Origin: UBA1672 sp964352665
Lineage (GTDB): Bacteria; Pseudomonadota; Alphaproteobacteria; Micavibrionales; Micavibrionaceae
Reading direction: 5' to 3'
Assembly: GCA_964352665.1 (NCBI GenBank)
Contig: CAYGSJ010000007.1
Location: 62,001 to 126,000, forward strand
DNA: 64,000 bases
Shown: piece after piece, positions 1 to 8,985 of the stretch
Layout of the letters: the number at the start of each line of letters is the position of its first letter
Position numbering within the stretch: position 1 is the stretch's first letter
The notes under the pieces: generated by a model
Database searches by the model: none
Seen by the model: only the letters and a program-made list of their open reading frames with translations
What the model was told of the DNA's origin: nothing
Translations under genes and position numbers: made by a program

Positions 1-2
1 AT

Positions 3-689
3 GCCATCGCCGTAGATTGGGAATATGAAGGCCGGAAATTCAAACTTGTTGATACCGCAGGATTACGAAAAAAATCAAGAATTTCAGATGGCATAGAGAA
101 AATGTCGACAGAAGATTCTTTACGCGCCATTCGTCTGGCACAAATTGTCATTCTTGTTGTAGATGGTAACGCGTTTCTGGAAAAACAGGATTTGCAAATT
201 GCGGAACATATTATCAATGAAGGGCGTGCATTGGTTATTGCCGTTAATAAGTGGGACAGCGTAAAAGACCGCTCGGAGGTTCTGGATGACATCAAACACA
301 AGATATCTACATCCCTTGCACAAATAAAAGATATAAGATTTGCGACGATATCGGCGATTAATGGAAAAAACATAGACAAGCTTTTCTACAAGGCGCTGCA
401 GTCGTATGAAACATGGAATAAGCGTGTGTCCACCGGTGCCCTGAACAGATGGTTAGGTGGTATGGAAACCAGAAACCCTGCTCCTCTCGTTTCGGGAAAG
501 CACAACCGTTTGAAATATATTGCACAAATAAAAACAAGACCTCCGACTTTTGCAATGTGGGTTTCAAGACCAAAGGAACTGCCGGACTCCTACCGTCGTT
601 ACATCGTAAACGGCTTGCGAAAAGACTTTGATATCCCTTCTGTACCTATAAGGCTGCTTGTTCGCGCCAGTAAAAACCCATATGCTTAG
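3..689 (+). CDS. der: Ribosome-assembly GTPase Der (EngA), C-terminal part
   Basis: The 5' end lies outside the window; the frame is open from base 3. Der is a tandem-GTPase that binds the 50S subunit during assembly. The visible 228 residues hold most of the second G domain: the G3 motif DTAGLRKK at about residues 17-24 and the G4 motif NKWD, followed by a KH-like C-terminal domain ending in VPIRLLVRASKNPYA, typical of the family. The first internal ATG (102) is not the start because homologous sequence continues upstream of it. The next gene follows after 27 bases on the same strand, so co-transcription is likely. Confidence 0.95.
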   Translation, partial: AIAVDWEYEGRKFKLVDTAGLRKKSRISDGIEKMSTEDSLRAIRLAQIVILVVDGNAFLEKQDLQIAEHIINEGRALVIAVNKWDSVKDRSEVLDDIKHKISTSLAQIKDIRFATISAINGKNIDKLFYKALQSYETWNKRVSTGALNRWLGGMETRNPAPLVSGKHNRLKYIAQIKTRPPTFAMWVSRPKELPDSYRRYIVNGLRKDFDIPSVPIRLLVRASKNPYA

Positions 690-716
690 CTTCTGAACTT
701 TTTTGGAAAATAAGTA

Positions 717-1409
717 ATGCAACAAACACAATCTACCCAGTCCGGAAATGCTTTATTTCTGATTCTTATAGCTGTCGCCCTTTTTGCCGCCCTTTCTTTT
801 GCTGTGACGTATTCAAATCGTAGTTCATCGCCGGGCGATACAAGTTCGGAAAATGCGCTAATTGCTTCTTCGGAGATGGTTCAGTACGGCGCCACTCTGG
901 AAAGTGCGATTACGGCAATGCGTGTTAATAACCTTTGCTCTCCGGACAATATTAGTTTTGAAAGAGCCCCTTTTGATGGATCTCACACTGACTATGTCAA
1001 TCCAAGTGCCCCCAGTGACTTTTCCTGTCATATTTTTCATCCGAACGGTGGAAGGACAACGTTAATGCCCCCGCCGAAAGGCTCTAATGATGAAAGTGAC
1101 TGGGCTTATGTCGAAGCAACAGTTCTGGGCATGGGTGCAAACCAAACCGCATGCGGGGCAAATTGCAATGATATCCTTCTTATTTTAGGGGGTGTGAAAC
1201 AGAACGTATGCGCAAAAGTTAACGAGCGCCTCTTAGGAAGCAGCACGATACCGGTTCAGGATGACGGTGCAAATTACGAGAACCAGAAATATGTTGGGAC
1301 CTTTGGAGGCGCGGCTAATATCGATGGTGGTTCAGCAAGTGTATCGGCAATGTGCACTGAGGATACCGATGGCACATATTATTATTACCGTGTGCTTTTA
1401 GAACGCTGA
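717..1409 (+). CDS. Pilin-like single-pass exported protein, unknown function
   Basis: 230 residues. The N terminus is a short polar stretch followed by one hydrophobic helix (GNALFLILIAVALFAALSFAV, roughly residues 10-30), the layout of type IV pilin-like or pseudopilin proteins, although the classical G/FTLxE processing site is not clear. The remainder is Ser/Gly/Asn-rich with several cysteines (for example NNLCSP, TACGANCN, SAMCTED), which suggests disulphide bonds outside the cytoplasm. It sits between der and an MscS channel. Similar proteins are, from general recollection, common in some alphaproteobacteria; the function is not known to me. Confidence 0.75.
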   Translation: MQQTQSTQSGNALFLILIAVALFAALSFAVTYSNRSSSPGDTSSENALIASSEMVQYGATLESAITAMRVNNLCSPDNISFERAPFDGSHTDYVNPSAPSDFSCHIFHPNGGRTTLMPPPKGSNDESDWAYVEATVLGMGANQTACGANCNDILLILGGVKQNVCAKVNERLLGSSTIPVQDDGANYENQKYVGTFGGAANIDGGSASVSAMCTEDTDGTYYYYRVLLER

Positions 1410-1486
1410 TTTTTGCAGCCACCTTGACTTTTATACATCAAAACCCTTATTTATAGCCTATTAGAAATTATAAAATGGAGATATCA

Positions 1487-2293
1487 ATGGAATATTTCAT
1501 AGCACTTGCGATGAATGTCATTACGGCCGCCGCTGTTCTTGTAGCCGGGTGGATACTTGGCAATTATCTAAACAAAACAATTCAAAACATTAAAAAGCTG
1601 GACGGTACATTGAAAAGCTTTTTGGGCGCGGCATCGAAATACACCGTTTTTGCCCTTACGATTGTTATGATCCTTCAGCAATTCGGCGTTCAAACAACCA
1701 GCCTTCTTGCCGTACTTGGTGCCGCTGGTCTGGCCATTGGTCTTGCTTTGCAAGGTACTCTTAGCAATGTTGCATCGGGTGTGATGTTACTTATACTTCG
1801 GCCGTTTAATGTTGGAGATACCATTACAACAGGTGGTATTACAGGAACTGTAAAGACCTTGAGCCTGTTTGCGACAGAGCTTGCAACGCCGGATAATGTT
1901 TATATCTTTATGCCTAACAGCAAGCTCTGGAACTCTGAAATCCAGAACTTTACGCGCAACGATTTACGCCGTCAGGATATCGTGTTCGGGATCAGCTATG
2001 CCGATGATATCAACAAAGCCTTCAAAACAATTGAAAAGGCGATCGCAAAAGACGAGCGTATTATTACGGAAGATGACAAAGCCCCTCAGCTTATGGTGAC
2101 TAATCTAGGCGACTCTTCTGTTGATATTACACTTCGGATATGGAGTGACCGCACAGATTTCTTTACGCTTCAGACCGACACCAAAAAGGGTGTAAAAGAA
2201 GCATTGGAGAAGGATGGTATAACCATTCCATTCCCGACACGGACAATCGAAATGAACGAGTCGGAAGCAGTATCCAAGAAAAAAGCAGCCTAG
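1487..2293 (+). CDS. MscS-family small mechanosensitive channel
   Basis: A 268-residue membrane protein expected to open under membrane tension and release osmolytes from the inner membrane. Hydrophobic helices occupy about residues 1-30 and 50-75. The pore-lining helix is LLAVLGAAGLAIGLALQGTLSNVASGVMLL, split here by its Gly/Ala pattern, followed by the beta domain signature RPFNVGDTI and the conserved stretch IFMPNSKLWNSEIQNFTRND. An upstream in-frame ATG exists at 1475, but the ATG at 1487 has a TGGAG Shine-Dalgarno sequence at 1476-1480 and is preferred. The length is that of minimal MscS. A terminator follows. Confidence 0.93.
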   Translation: MEYFIALAMNVITAAAVLVAGWILGNYLNKTIQNIKKLDGTLKSFLGAASKYTVFALTIVMILQQFGVQTTSLLAVLGAAGLAIGLALQGTLSNVASGVMLLILRPFNVGDTITTGGITGTVKTLSLFATELATPDNVYIFMPNSKLWNSEIQNFTRNDLRRQDIVFGISYADDINKAFKTIEKAIAKDERIITEDDKAPQLMVTNLGDSSVDITLRIWSDRTDFFTLQTDTKKGVKEALEKDGITIPFPTRTIEMNESEAVSKKKAA

Positions 2294-2311
2294 ATCTGCA
2301 AAACTATACAA

Positions 2312-2338
2312 AAGAGCCGTGTATCGCGGCTCTTTTTT
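2312..2338 (+). terminator. Rho-independent terminator after the MscS gene
   Basis: An 8-bp stem AAGAGCCG/CGGCTCTT with a 7-base loop is followed at once by a run of T. It lies 19 bases after the channel stop codon and separates the der-MscS unit from purF. Confidence 0.85.
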
Positions 2339-2427
2339 CTTGAAAAACTGCACTTTTATCAATATGTTGTGATTTCCCTACATATATATGTACGGAGCGT
2401 AACTATTGAACCAGAAAGCGATATGCG

Positions 2428-3951
2428 ATGTGCGGGATTGTTGGAATTTACGCTTATTCTCCGGTCAATCAGGACCTTTATGACGCACTAACGGTTTTAC
2501 AGCACCGCGGACAAGACGCCGCCGGAATCGTTACAGAAGATCAGGGTAAGTTTTTCCTTAGAAAAGATAATGGCATGGTGCGGGATATATTCCGCCTTGA
2601 GCATATGCAACGTTTGAAAGGAAACAGAGGCGTCGCCCATGCAAGATACCCGACAGCAGGCAGTGCCAGTTCAGCCGAGTCCCAGCCTTTCTATGTGAAT
2701 TCCCCATACGGCATTGTTTTGGCCCATAACGGCAACCTGACCAATCAGGACGCACTGACCGAAGAGTTGTATCGGGCTAATCTTCGTCATCTGAATACAA
2801 ATTCCGACTCGGAAGTTCTGCTAAATGTATTAGCGGATGAATTAAAGAATCAGGCTCAGTTAAATCCAAAGCCCAAACATATATTTGCAGCGATCGACCG
2901 CGTTTATGAACGCTGTCAGGGGGCGTATGCCGTCGTGGCCATGATATCGGACTATGGCATGATCGGATTTAGAGATCCTCATGGTATTCGGCCGCTTGTT
3001 TATGGTGAAAAAACAAATGCCGATGGCAAAACAGAGTATATGATTGCTTCCGAAAGCGTCGCTCTGGATACACTTGGCTTTAAGCTGGTAAGAGATTTAA
3101 AAGCCGGCGAGATTATCTATGTTGACGAGGACGGCACCTTACATAGTCACGTAAGTGATAACGCGCGCGTCCAAAGCCCGTGCATTTTTGAATATGTTTA
3201 TCTGGCACGGCCGGACTCTATTATAGACGGCAGTTCTGTCTATAAGGCGCGTGTACGCATGGGCGAGTATCTTGCAGAAAAAATTAAAAACGAGTGGGCC
3301 GATCATGACATTGATGTTGTTATTCCCATCCCTGAATCCAGCAGAACATGTGCCATGGAGCTGGCGTTTCGTCTTGGAATAAAATTCAGGGAAGGCTTTG
3401 TAAAAAACAGATATATCGGACGAACATTCATTATGCCGGGTCAGGAAGAACGCGAAAAATCTGTTCGGCAAAAACTCAATCCTATTCCATTAGAATTTCA
3501 TAAGAAGAATGTTTTATTGGTTGATGACTCAATTGTTCGCGGCACGACCAGCAAGAAAATTATTGAAATGGCGAGAGAGGCCGGTGCGGATAAAGTATAT
3601 TTTGCCTCTGCTGCCCCGCCTGTACGTTTTCCGAATGTGTACGGCATCGATATGCCGGTCAAATCGGAATTGATTGCACATGATAAAACAGAAAAAGAAA
3701 TCGAGAAGGCCATTGGGGCAGATAAATTGCTCTATCAAAATCTGGGTGATCTTGTTAAAGCGGTCACACCAAGCGATGAAAAGGAAGGCAGCCGCCTTTT
3801 TGATTGCTCTGTCTTTGACGGTAAGTATGTGACGGGCGACGTGAATGATTTATATTTTGAAAAGCTAAAGGCCAGCCGCAGCGACGCAATCAAGAAAACA
3901 AAAGTAAAAACCAACGGATCAAGTGCCGTTGATCTTTACAGTAACGCCTGA
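2428..3951 (+). CDS. purF: Amidophosphoribosyltransferase, first step of purine synthesis
   Basis: 507 residues. It converts PRPP and glutamine to phosphoribosylamine. The start is fixed by MCGIVGIY: Cys2 becomes the N-terminal glutaminase nucleophile after Met removal and no propeptide is present. The glutamine amidotransferase class II domain covers about residues 2-240, with QHRGQDAAGI, RYPTAG and AHNGNLTN. The phosphoribosyltransferase domain carries the PRPP loop VLLVDDSIVRGTT. Its end faces the cvpA end only 11 bases away; in many proteobacteria cvpA lies upstream of purF on the same strand, so this order is different. Confidence 0.97.
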   Translation: MCGIVGIYAYSPVNQDLYDALTVLQHRGQDAAGIVTEDQGKFFLRKDNGMVRDIFRLEHMQRLKGNRGVAHARYPTAGSASSAESQPFYVNSPYGIVLAHNGNLTNQDALTEELYRANLRHLNTNSDSEVLLNVLADELKNQAQLNPKPKHIFAAIDRVYERCQGAYAVVAMISDYGMIGFRDPHGIRPLVYGEKTNADGKTEYMIASESVALDTLGFKLVRDLKAGEIIYVDEDGTLHSHVSDNARVQSPCIFEYVYLARPDSIIDGSSVYKARVRMGEYLAEKIKNEWADHDIDVVIPIPESSRTCAMELAFRLGIKFREGFVKNRYIGRTFIMPGQEEREKSVRQKLNPIPLEFHKKNVLLVDDSIVRGTTSKKIIEMAREAGADKVYFASAAPPVRFPNVYGIDMPVKSELIAHDKTEKEIEKAIGADKLLYQNLGDLVKAVTPSDEKEGSRLFDCSVFDGKYVTGDVNDLYFEKLKASRSDAIKKTKVKTNGSSAVDLYSNA

Positions 3952-3962
3952 ATAATTTTCGA

Positions 3963-4679
3963 TTATTCGTTAAAGTCCGGCGAGGTATCTGTATTTTCCT
4001 CGATGAGTTTGTCCATGTCATCCCTGAACTCGGGTGAATAGCCCTCCATTTGCTCCCCCTCCTCTTTCTTGCCATCCTGACCAAGAACATTCATCTCTTC
4101 CAGTTTTTTACGTGTCTCGGAAATGCCTTCAAGGTTTTCGGCGCCGGCCTCTATACCTTCCTCAACAGATTTGGGAATGAAGCCATCAATAAATTTTGAT
4201 GTTGTTTCCAGATAAACATGCGTTTTACTTTCGGCGAAATAGCTCTCTTTGTCTTCATCTGTCATCAGATACAGAATCGGTAAGTAGAAAAGTCCCAAGA
4301 CCAAAACTCCGCGCACAAAACCGAATATTACACCCAAGGTGCGATCCAAAGCGCCAAGGCCAATATTCTTTATAAATTCTGCAAAGAAATGGCTGAAGAT
4401 TGACAGAATAATAACGAAAAAGATCAAGATCGAGACATAAGATGTAATATCTGCCAGCAAGGGATAAGATATTACCCCTAACAGTTTGTCCGGGTCTTCT
4501 GTGTCCGTAATGCCCATCCACTCATGCATTTTAGGCGAAAGCAAAGGGCCCCCGATATAGGCCGCAGCAGCGCCTCCAACAATTCCAAATATTGTTAAAA
4601 TCTCGCGTATAAACCCGCGAAGAAAAGATACAATCATGGATCCCACAACAACAATGAGGACTATAATATCGACAATCAT
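3963..4679 (-). CDS. cvpA: CvpA family inner-membrane protein
   Basis: 238 residues. CvpA proteins are small integral membrane proteins linked to purine synthesis, colicin V production and envelope stress; the biochemical role is unsettled. The N-terminal motif (DIIVLIVVVGSMIVSFLRGF, then REILTIFGIVGGAAAAYIG) is typical. Four hydrophobic helices lie within about residues 1-135, followed by a long acidic, probably cytoplasmic tail of about 100 residues (Glu/Asp/Lys rich, ending SPDFNE), longer than in E. coli CvpA. The start is supported by AAGGA six bases upstream. It is convergent with purF and divergent from thrS. Confidence 0.9.
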   Translation of the reverse strand: MIVDIIVLIVVVGSMIVSFLRGFIREILTIFGIVGGAAAAYIGGPLLSPKMHEWMGITDTEDPDKLLGVISYPLLADITSYVSILIFFVIILSIFSHFFAEFIKNIGLGALDRTLGVIFGFVRGVLVLGLFYLPILYLMTDEDKESYFAESKTHVYLETTSKFIDGFIPKSVEEGIEAGAENLEGISETRKKLEEMNVLGQDGKKEEGEQMEGYSPEFRDDMDKLIEENTDTSPDFNE

Positions 4680-4912
4680 CGGCTTTCCTTACCTTAATTA
4701 ACTGGTACGACAAAAACAGTGTAAAATTTAATGAGTAATGGTTTTGATACGTCACTAAAGGCCAAAAAGCAAGTCTTGTGTATGGCTTATCGAAATGTCT
4801 TCAAAAAATAACCCGCGCAAAACGCATAAAGAGGCTTGAATATTGTTTAATAATCGGGTCTTTTCAATATATTCGAAATATAAAAAGAAAAACCGGAGTA
4901 GATAAAAGCGCG
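4680..4912. promoter_or_regulatory. Divergent intergenic region between cvpA and thrS
   Basis: 233 AT-rich bases between two divergent starts, which must hold promoters for both. I see no convincing -35/-10 pair, tRNA-like structure or leader gene. An open frame extends upstream of the annotated thrS start to 4778, but its residues do not resemble the TGS domain, so it is treated as 5' untranslated sequence. Confidence 0.4.
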
Positions 4913-6895
4913 ATGCCTCAAAAGATGCCAAAGGATGTAGTAAAAGTAACAATGCCTGATAATTCCGTACGTGAATATGATACGGGTATCACCGGCATGG
5001 ACATCGCGAATGACATTTCCAAATCTCTGGCAAAAGCCTCTATCGGAATTAAGATAAATGGAGAGGTCAGAGACCTGTCACTTCCGATTGCCCATGACAG
5101 TAAAATCGAAATTATAAGGCGCGAAGATGAAAATGCGCTGGAGATGATCCGCCACGACGCCGCCCATGTGATGGCCGAGGCCGTGCAAAGTCTGTTTCCC
5201 GGCACACAGGTAACCATTGGACCTTCTATCGAAGACGGTTTTTACTATGACTTTGCGCGCAACGAACCATTTTCGACAGAGGATTTTGACGCCATCGAAA
5301 AAGAGATGCGCAAAATCGTAGAGCGCGGCGCAGCGTTTGAAAGAGAAGTATGGGATAGGAATGAGGCCATTGCGTTCTTTAAAAAGAAGGGAGAGATGTA
5401 TAAGGCCGAACTTATTGAGGACCTGCCCGAAAACGAAGATATTACAATTTATAAGCAAGGGGACTGGCTTGATTTATGCCGGGGTCCGCATATGCCTACA
5501 ACAAAGCACGTGGGCACAGCCTTCAAATTGCTGAAGGTGGCGGGAGCGTATTGGCGCGGTAATTCAAATAACGCCATGTTGACCCGCATATACGGAACAG
5601 CCTGGCGCAATGATAAAGAATTGCAGGACTATCTGCACCAACTGGAGGAAGCGGAAAAGCGCGACCACCGCAAACTTGGCAATGAAATGGATCTCTACCA
5701 TTTCCAGAGTGAAGCGCAAGGGTCGGTGTTCTGGCACCCCAAGGGTTTTACCGTTTACAACCAATTGGAAGGTTATATTCGTCGCAGATTGAATGCTGTG
5801 GGCTACAAAGAAGTCAAAACGCCACAATTAATCGACAACAAGCTTTGGGAAGCCTCTGGTCACTGGGGTAAATATCGGGAAAATATGTTTGTTGTGCCTG
5901 ACGAGGTTCCCAACACCGATGAAGATGGCCCGGTTGTCAGTGAAGAGGCTTTTAACAAGCTCATGGCTTTGAAGCCTATGAACTGCCCTGCGCATGTCCA
6001 GATTTATAATCAGGGTATAAAATCTTACCGCGACTTACCGCTAAGGCTGGCAGAATTTGGCTGCTGTCACCGTAATGAGGCGCATGGCGCGTTGCATGGA
6101 TTAATGCGTGTCAGACAGATGACACAGGATGATGCACATATATTCTGTCGTGAAGATCAGATCACCAGCGAGTCTGTCGCCTTTTGCGACCTTGTCAAGA
6201 CTGTCTACAATGATCTGGGCTTTGACGATGTGCGCGTTGTTCTGGCATTACGTCCCGATGAACGCGCAGGAACAGATGAAATCTGGGATAAGGCAGAAGA
6301 CGGCCTTCGTCAGGCTTTGATCGAAGCAGGCCTTGAATTCGAAGAAGCCGAAAACGAAGGCGCGTTCTATGGCCCTAAAATTGAATACCATATCCGTGAT
6401 GCGATCGGGCGAAGCTGGCAATGCGGCACATTGCAGCTGGACTTCGTATTGCCGGAAAGACTTGATGCCGCCTATATCGGGGAAGATGGTAACAAGCACC
6501 GCCCCGTTATGCTTCACCGTGCTATTCTGGGTTCGTTAGAACGTTTTATCGGCGTGATGGTAGAAAGTTACGCCGGAAAGCTACCCTTGTGGCTTTCCCC
6601 TGTGCAATGTGTTGTGGCCACCATTACCGGAAAAGCCGATCCTTATGCAGAGGACGTATATAAAGCACTCATAGAGGCCGGTATTCGCGCGGAACTTGAT
6701 ATCCGAAACGAAAAAATTAACTATAAAGTGCGTGAGCACTCTGTGACAAAAGTACCTGTTATGTTCGTTGTTGGTGCCCGAGAAGCAGAAGACAATACCG
6801 TCGCCATCCGTCGTCTGGGCTCACAAGATCAATCCGTAGAAGATCTCGGCAAAGCGATCCAGAGTCTGGCCGATGAAATCAAGCCCCCATTCTGA
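4913..6895 (+). CDS. thrS: Threonine-tRNA ligase
   Basis: About 660 residues. It charges tRNA-Thr and hydrolyses Ser-tRNA-Thr. Domains in order: TGS (residues 10-65, VTMPDNSVREYD), SAD editing domain with the HDAAH motif (RHDAAHVMAEAVQSLFPGT), class II catalytic core with the zinc-site motifs MNCPAHVQIY and HRNEAHGALHG and motif 2/3 residues (MRVRQMTQDDAHIF, FYGPKIEYHI), and the anticodon-binding domain at the end. I place the start at ATG 4913, with GGAG at 4895-4898 (rather far) and a second ATG at 4925; the longer frame from 4778 adds 45 residues unlike the family. infC follows 140 bases later. Confidence 0.96.
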   Translation: MPQKMPKDVVKVTMPDNSVREYDTGITGMDIANDISKSLAKASIGIKINGEVRDLSLPIAHDSKIEIIRREDENALEMIRHDAAHVMAEAVQSLFPGTQVTIGPSIEDGFYYDFARNEPFSTEDFDAIEKEMRKIVERGAAFEREVWDRNEAIAFFKKKGEMYKAELIEDLPENEDITIYKQGDWLDLCRGPHMPTTKHVGTAFKLLKVAGAYWRGNSNNAMLTRIYGTAWRNDKELQDYLHQLEEAEKRDHRKLGNEMDLYHFQSEAQGSVFWHPKGFTVYNQLEGYIRRRLNAVGYKEVKTPQLIDNKLWEASGHWGKYRENMFVVPDEVPNTDEDGPVVSEEAFNKLMALKPMNCPAHVQIYNQGIKSYRDLPLRLAEFGCCHRNEAHGALHGLMRVRQMTQDDAHIFCREDQITSESVAFCDLVKTVYNDLGFDDVRVVLALRPDERAGTDEIWDKAEDGLRQALIEAGLEFEEAENEGAFYGPKIEYHIRDAIGRSWQCGTLQLDFVLPERLDAAYIGEDGNKHRPVMLHRAILGSLERFIGVMVESYAGKLPLWLSPVQCVVATITGKADPYAEDVYKALIEAGIRAELDIRNEKINYKVREHSVTKVPVMFVVGAREAEDNTVAIRRLGSQDQSVEDLGKAIQSLADEIKPPF

Positions 6896-6970
6896 TGATA
6901 AAAATTTATTTATATCATCTACGGAATCTCTTGCAGAGTGTGCAAAACCACCGTATTAATACTTTTCTAA

Positions 6971-7004
6971 GCTGTTTTGACGATACTGGTTTTGTCAAAA
7001 CAGC
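6971..7004 (+). promoter_or_regulatory. Perfect inverted repeat in the infC leader
   Basis: Arms GCTGTTTTGAC (6971-6981) and GTCAAAACAGC (6994-7004) form an 11-bp perfect stem with a 12-base loop. No T-run follows, so it is not a normal terminator. It ends 31 bases before the infC start codon, where it could affect translation or mRNA processing or bind a protein. Confidence 0.6.
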
Positions 7005-7035
7005 ATGATGGAAACAACAAACAGGAGAAGATACC

Positions 7036-7575
7036 ATTTCAAGACCAAATAGACCCCCGTCCAAAAAAGATGATGGACCCAGAATTAATAGTGAAATTAC
7101 GGCCGAAACCGTTCGTCTTGTCGACGAAGAAGGCGAAATGGTAGGCGTCCTGGAAATTTCAAAAGCCAAAGAAATGGCAGCGGAAGCGGGGCTTGATCTG
7201 GTAGAACTTTCTCCTAATGCAGATCCTCCGGTTTGCAAAATTCTCGACTACGGCAAATATAAATACGAGCAGCAGAAGAAGGCTAATGAAGCTCGTAAGA
7301 AGCAGAAGACCGTCGATCTGAAAGAAATAAAGCTGAGCCCGCGCATCGAAAAAAATGACTATGATGTCAAGATGCGTAACGCCAAAAGGTTTCTTGAAGA
7401 CGGTAATAAAGTAAAAGTAACAATGCGTTTTCGTGGCCGTGAAATGGCGCACCAAGATATTGGTCGCAACTTGTTCACTAAAATACAATTAGAGCTTGAA
7501 GAACTTTCAACTGTAGAATTCGAACCGAAATTCGAAGGCCGTCAGATGATTATGATACTGGGGCCGCGGCTTTAA
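7036..7575 (+). CDS. infC: Translation initiation factor IF-3 with an ATT start codon
   Basis: 179 residues. IF-3 keeps 30S subunits free and proofreads initiator tRNA and start codons. No ATG, GTG or TTG fits the family N terminus: the first ATG in frame (7138) would remove the first 34 residues. The frame continues upstream through RINSEITAETVRLVDEEG to ATT at 7036, which has AGGAG at 7023-7027, eight bases away. An AUU start is the known autoregulatory device of infC in E. coli and relatives. The N domain, linker (KYKYEQQKKANEARKKQK) and C domain (MRFRGREMAH) are all present. Unlike many operons, rpmI and rplT do not follow. Confidence 0.95.
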   Translation: MSRPNRPPSKKDDGPRINSEITAETVRLVDEEGEMVGVLEISKAKEMAAEAGLDLVELSPNADPPVCKILDYGKYKYEQQKKANEARKKQKTVDLKEIKLSPRIEKNDYDVKMRNAKRFLEDGNKVKVTMRFRGREMAHQDIGRNLFTKIQLELEELSTVEFEPKFEGRQMIMILGPRL

Positions 7576-7581
7576 TAGCTT

Positions 7582-8985
7582 TTAACGCTCGTTCATTGCA
7601 TTATCAAGAGTCTTAACAAACGGTTTTAGCAAATATTGCATGACCGTTTTTTTGCCGGTTAGAATATCAACGCTGGCAACCATTCCCGGAATAATAGGCA
7701 GAACTTCGCCTCTGCGCTTCAACTGCGTTTCATAGGTGCGAAGACGCACACGATAAAAAGAGTTATCTTTTTCGTCCTCGATTGTATCGGCTGAAATATC
7801 GAGAAGCTCCCCTTTCAGGCCGCCATAAATTGAAAAATCATAGGCGGTAATTTTTATGATAGATTGCTGACCCGGATAAATAAAGGCACGGTCTGATGGC
7901 TTCACTTTGGCTTCAACAATCAACTGATCGTCCTTTGGAACAATTTTAATAAGGTCTTCGCCCGCACGCACAACACCACCAACTGTATTAACAGTCAGTT
8001 CCTGTATTGTCCCGTCAACAGGAGATTTCATTTCCTTGCGCCCTTTTCTTTCTTTCAGTCCGCTCAAACGCTCTTTAATTTCGTTTAGTTCAGTCAGTTT
8101 TGCTGCCAGCTCTTGTTGTGCTTCTGCTTGTGACGATTTTGTAATCTCATTCAATCTTGCCTTGACTTCATCAATTGCCGATTGTGCCCGCGGCAAACTT
8201 GCCTTCAACCCATTAAGCTCGGACGTTCTTTCCTGCAGGCCTCTTTGCAACTGAAGTAATTCGAGTTTAGGAGCCGATCCACGCTCAACCAAGGGCGCGA
8301 TCATTTCCATTTCCTTACGCTGGAGATGCATGACCCCTTTTAAATCGCCTATGCGGGAATTCAGTTCGTCGAGTTCCTGTCCTCTTTGCTTTTTTTGATT
8401 CTCCAGAACATTGATCTGGCCTTCCAGTTGAAGCCGATTGGCACGAAAAACGTTTAGTTCTTCCACAACACTTTCAGGGGCGTCTTTTTTAACTTCGTCG
8501 GGGAAATCAACGGTGTCGCGACCTTCGGCCTCGGCCTGCAATCTCTTTATAGAGGCAAGCAAACCAAGATAACGGGCCCGATTTGCACCAAGATCCGAGG
8601 ATGCCTCGATATCACGTAGTCTTACAAGAACCTGCCCTCTGGTAACCTCGTCCCCCTCTTTAACCATAAATTCCTCGACAATACCGGCATCAAGGCTTTG
8701 TAAGGCCTGAACTTCGCTGGAAGGAATGATTTTTCCTTCACCGCGCGTAACTTCGTCCAGAGTTGCAACATTGGCCCAAACCAGAAAGACAACAAAAAAC
8801 AATGTAATGGAAACAAGGAGCAAATGTTTTGACAATGGTAATTGATCATCCACATCAAATACAGCAGAGGCGTGCGCGTTTAAAATTCCGACCTGCTCTT
8901 TAGCCCAGCTTTGGCTTATCGCGGTGAATGCCGGATTATGCTCTTCATTTCCCTTTTTTCTTTTCTTTTGAATTTCCTCAGACAT
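7582..8985 (-). CDS. Type I secretion membrane-fusion protein (HlyD/LapC family)
   Basis: 467 residues. This periplasmic adaptor links the inner-membrane ABC exporter to the TolC channel. One transmembrane helix (LLLVSITLFFVVFLVWANVATLDE) is followed by a biotinyl-lipoyl-like motif (GEGKIIPSSEVQALQSLDAGIVEEFMVKEGDEVTRGQ), long coiled coils of about 200 residues, and the family C-terminal signature region ending GMVASVDILTGKKTVMQYLLKP. The frame opens at 9015, but ATG 8985 with GGAG nearby is preferred; that start overlaps the end of the exporter gene by 8 bases (ATGTCTGA), so translation is probably coupled. Confidence 0.93.
   Translation of the reverse strand: MSEEIQKKRKKGNEEHNPAFTAISQSWAKEQVGILNAHASAVFDVDDQLPLSKHLLLVSITLFFVVFLVWANVATLDEVTRGEGKIIPSSEVQALQSLDAGIVEEFMVKEGDEVTRGQVLVRLRDIEASSDLGANRARYLGLLASIKRLQAEAEGRDTVDFPDEVKKDAPESVVEELNVFRANRLQLEGQINVLENQKKQRGQELDELNSRIGDLKGVMHLQRKEMEMIAPLVERGSAPKLELLQLQRGLQERTSELNGLKASLPRAQSAIDEVKARLNEITKSSQAEAQQELAAKLTELNEIKERLSGLKERKGRKEMKSPVDGTIQELTVNTVGGVVRAGEDLIKIVPKDDQLIVEAKVKPSDRAFIYPGQQSIIKITAYDFSIYGGLKGELLDISADTIEDEKDNSFYRVRLRTYETQLKRRGEVLPIIPGMVASVDILTGKKTVMQYLLKPFVKTLDNAMNER

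Noticed and set aside
4778..4912. 45-codon N-terminal extension of thrS
   Set aside because: It is unlike any ThrS N terminus, and the TGS domain begins right after ATG 4913/4925.
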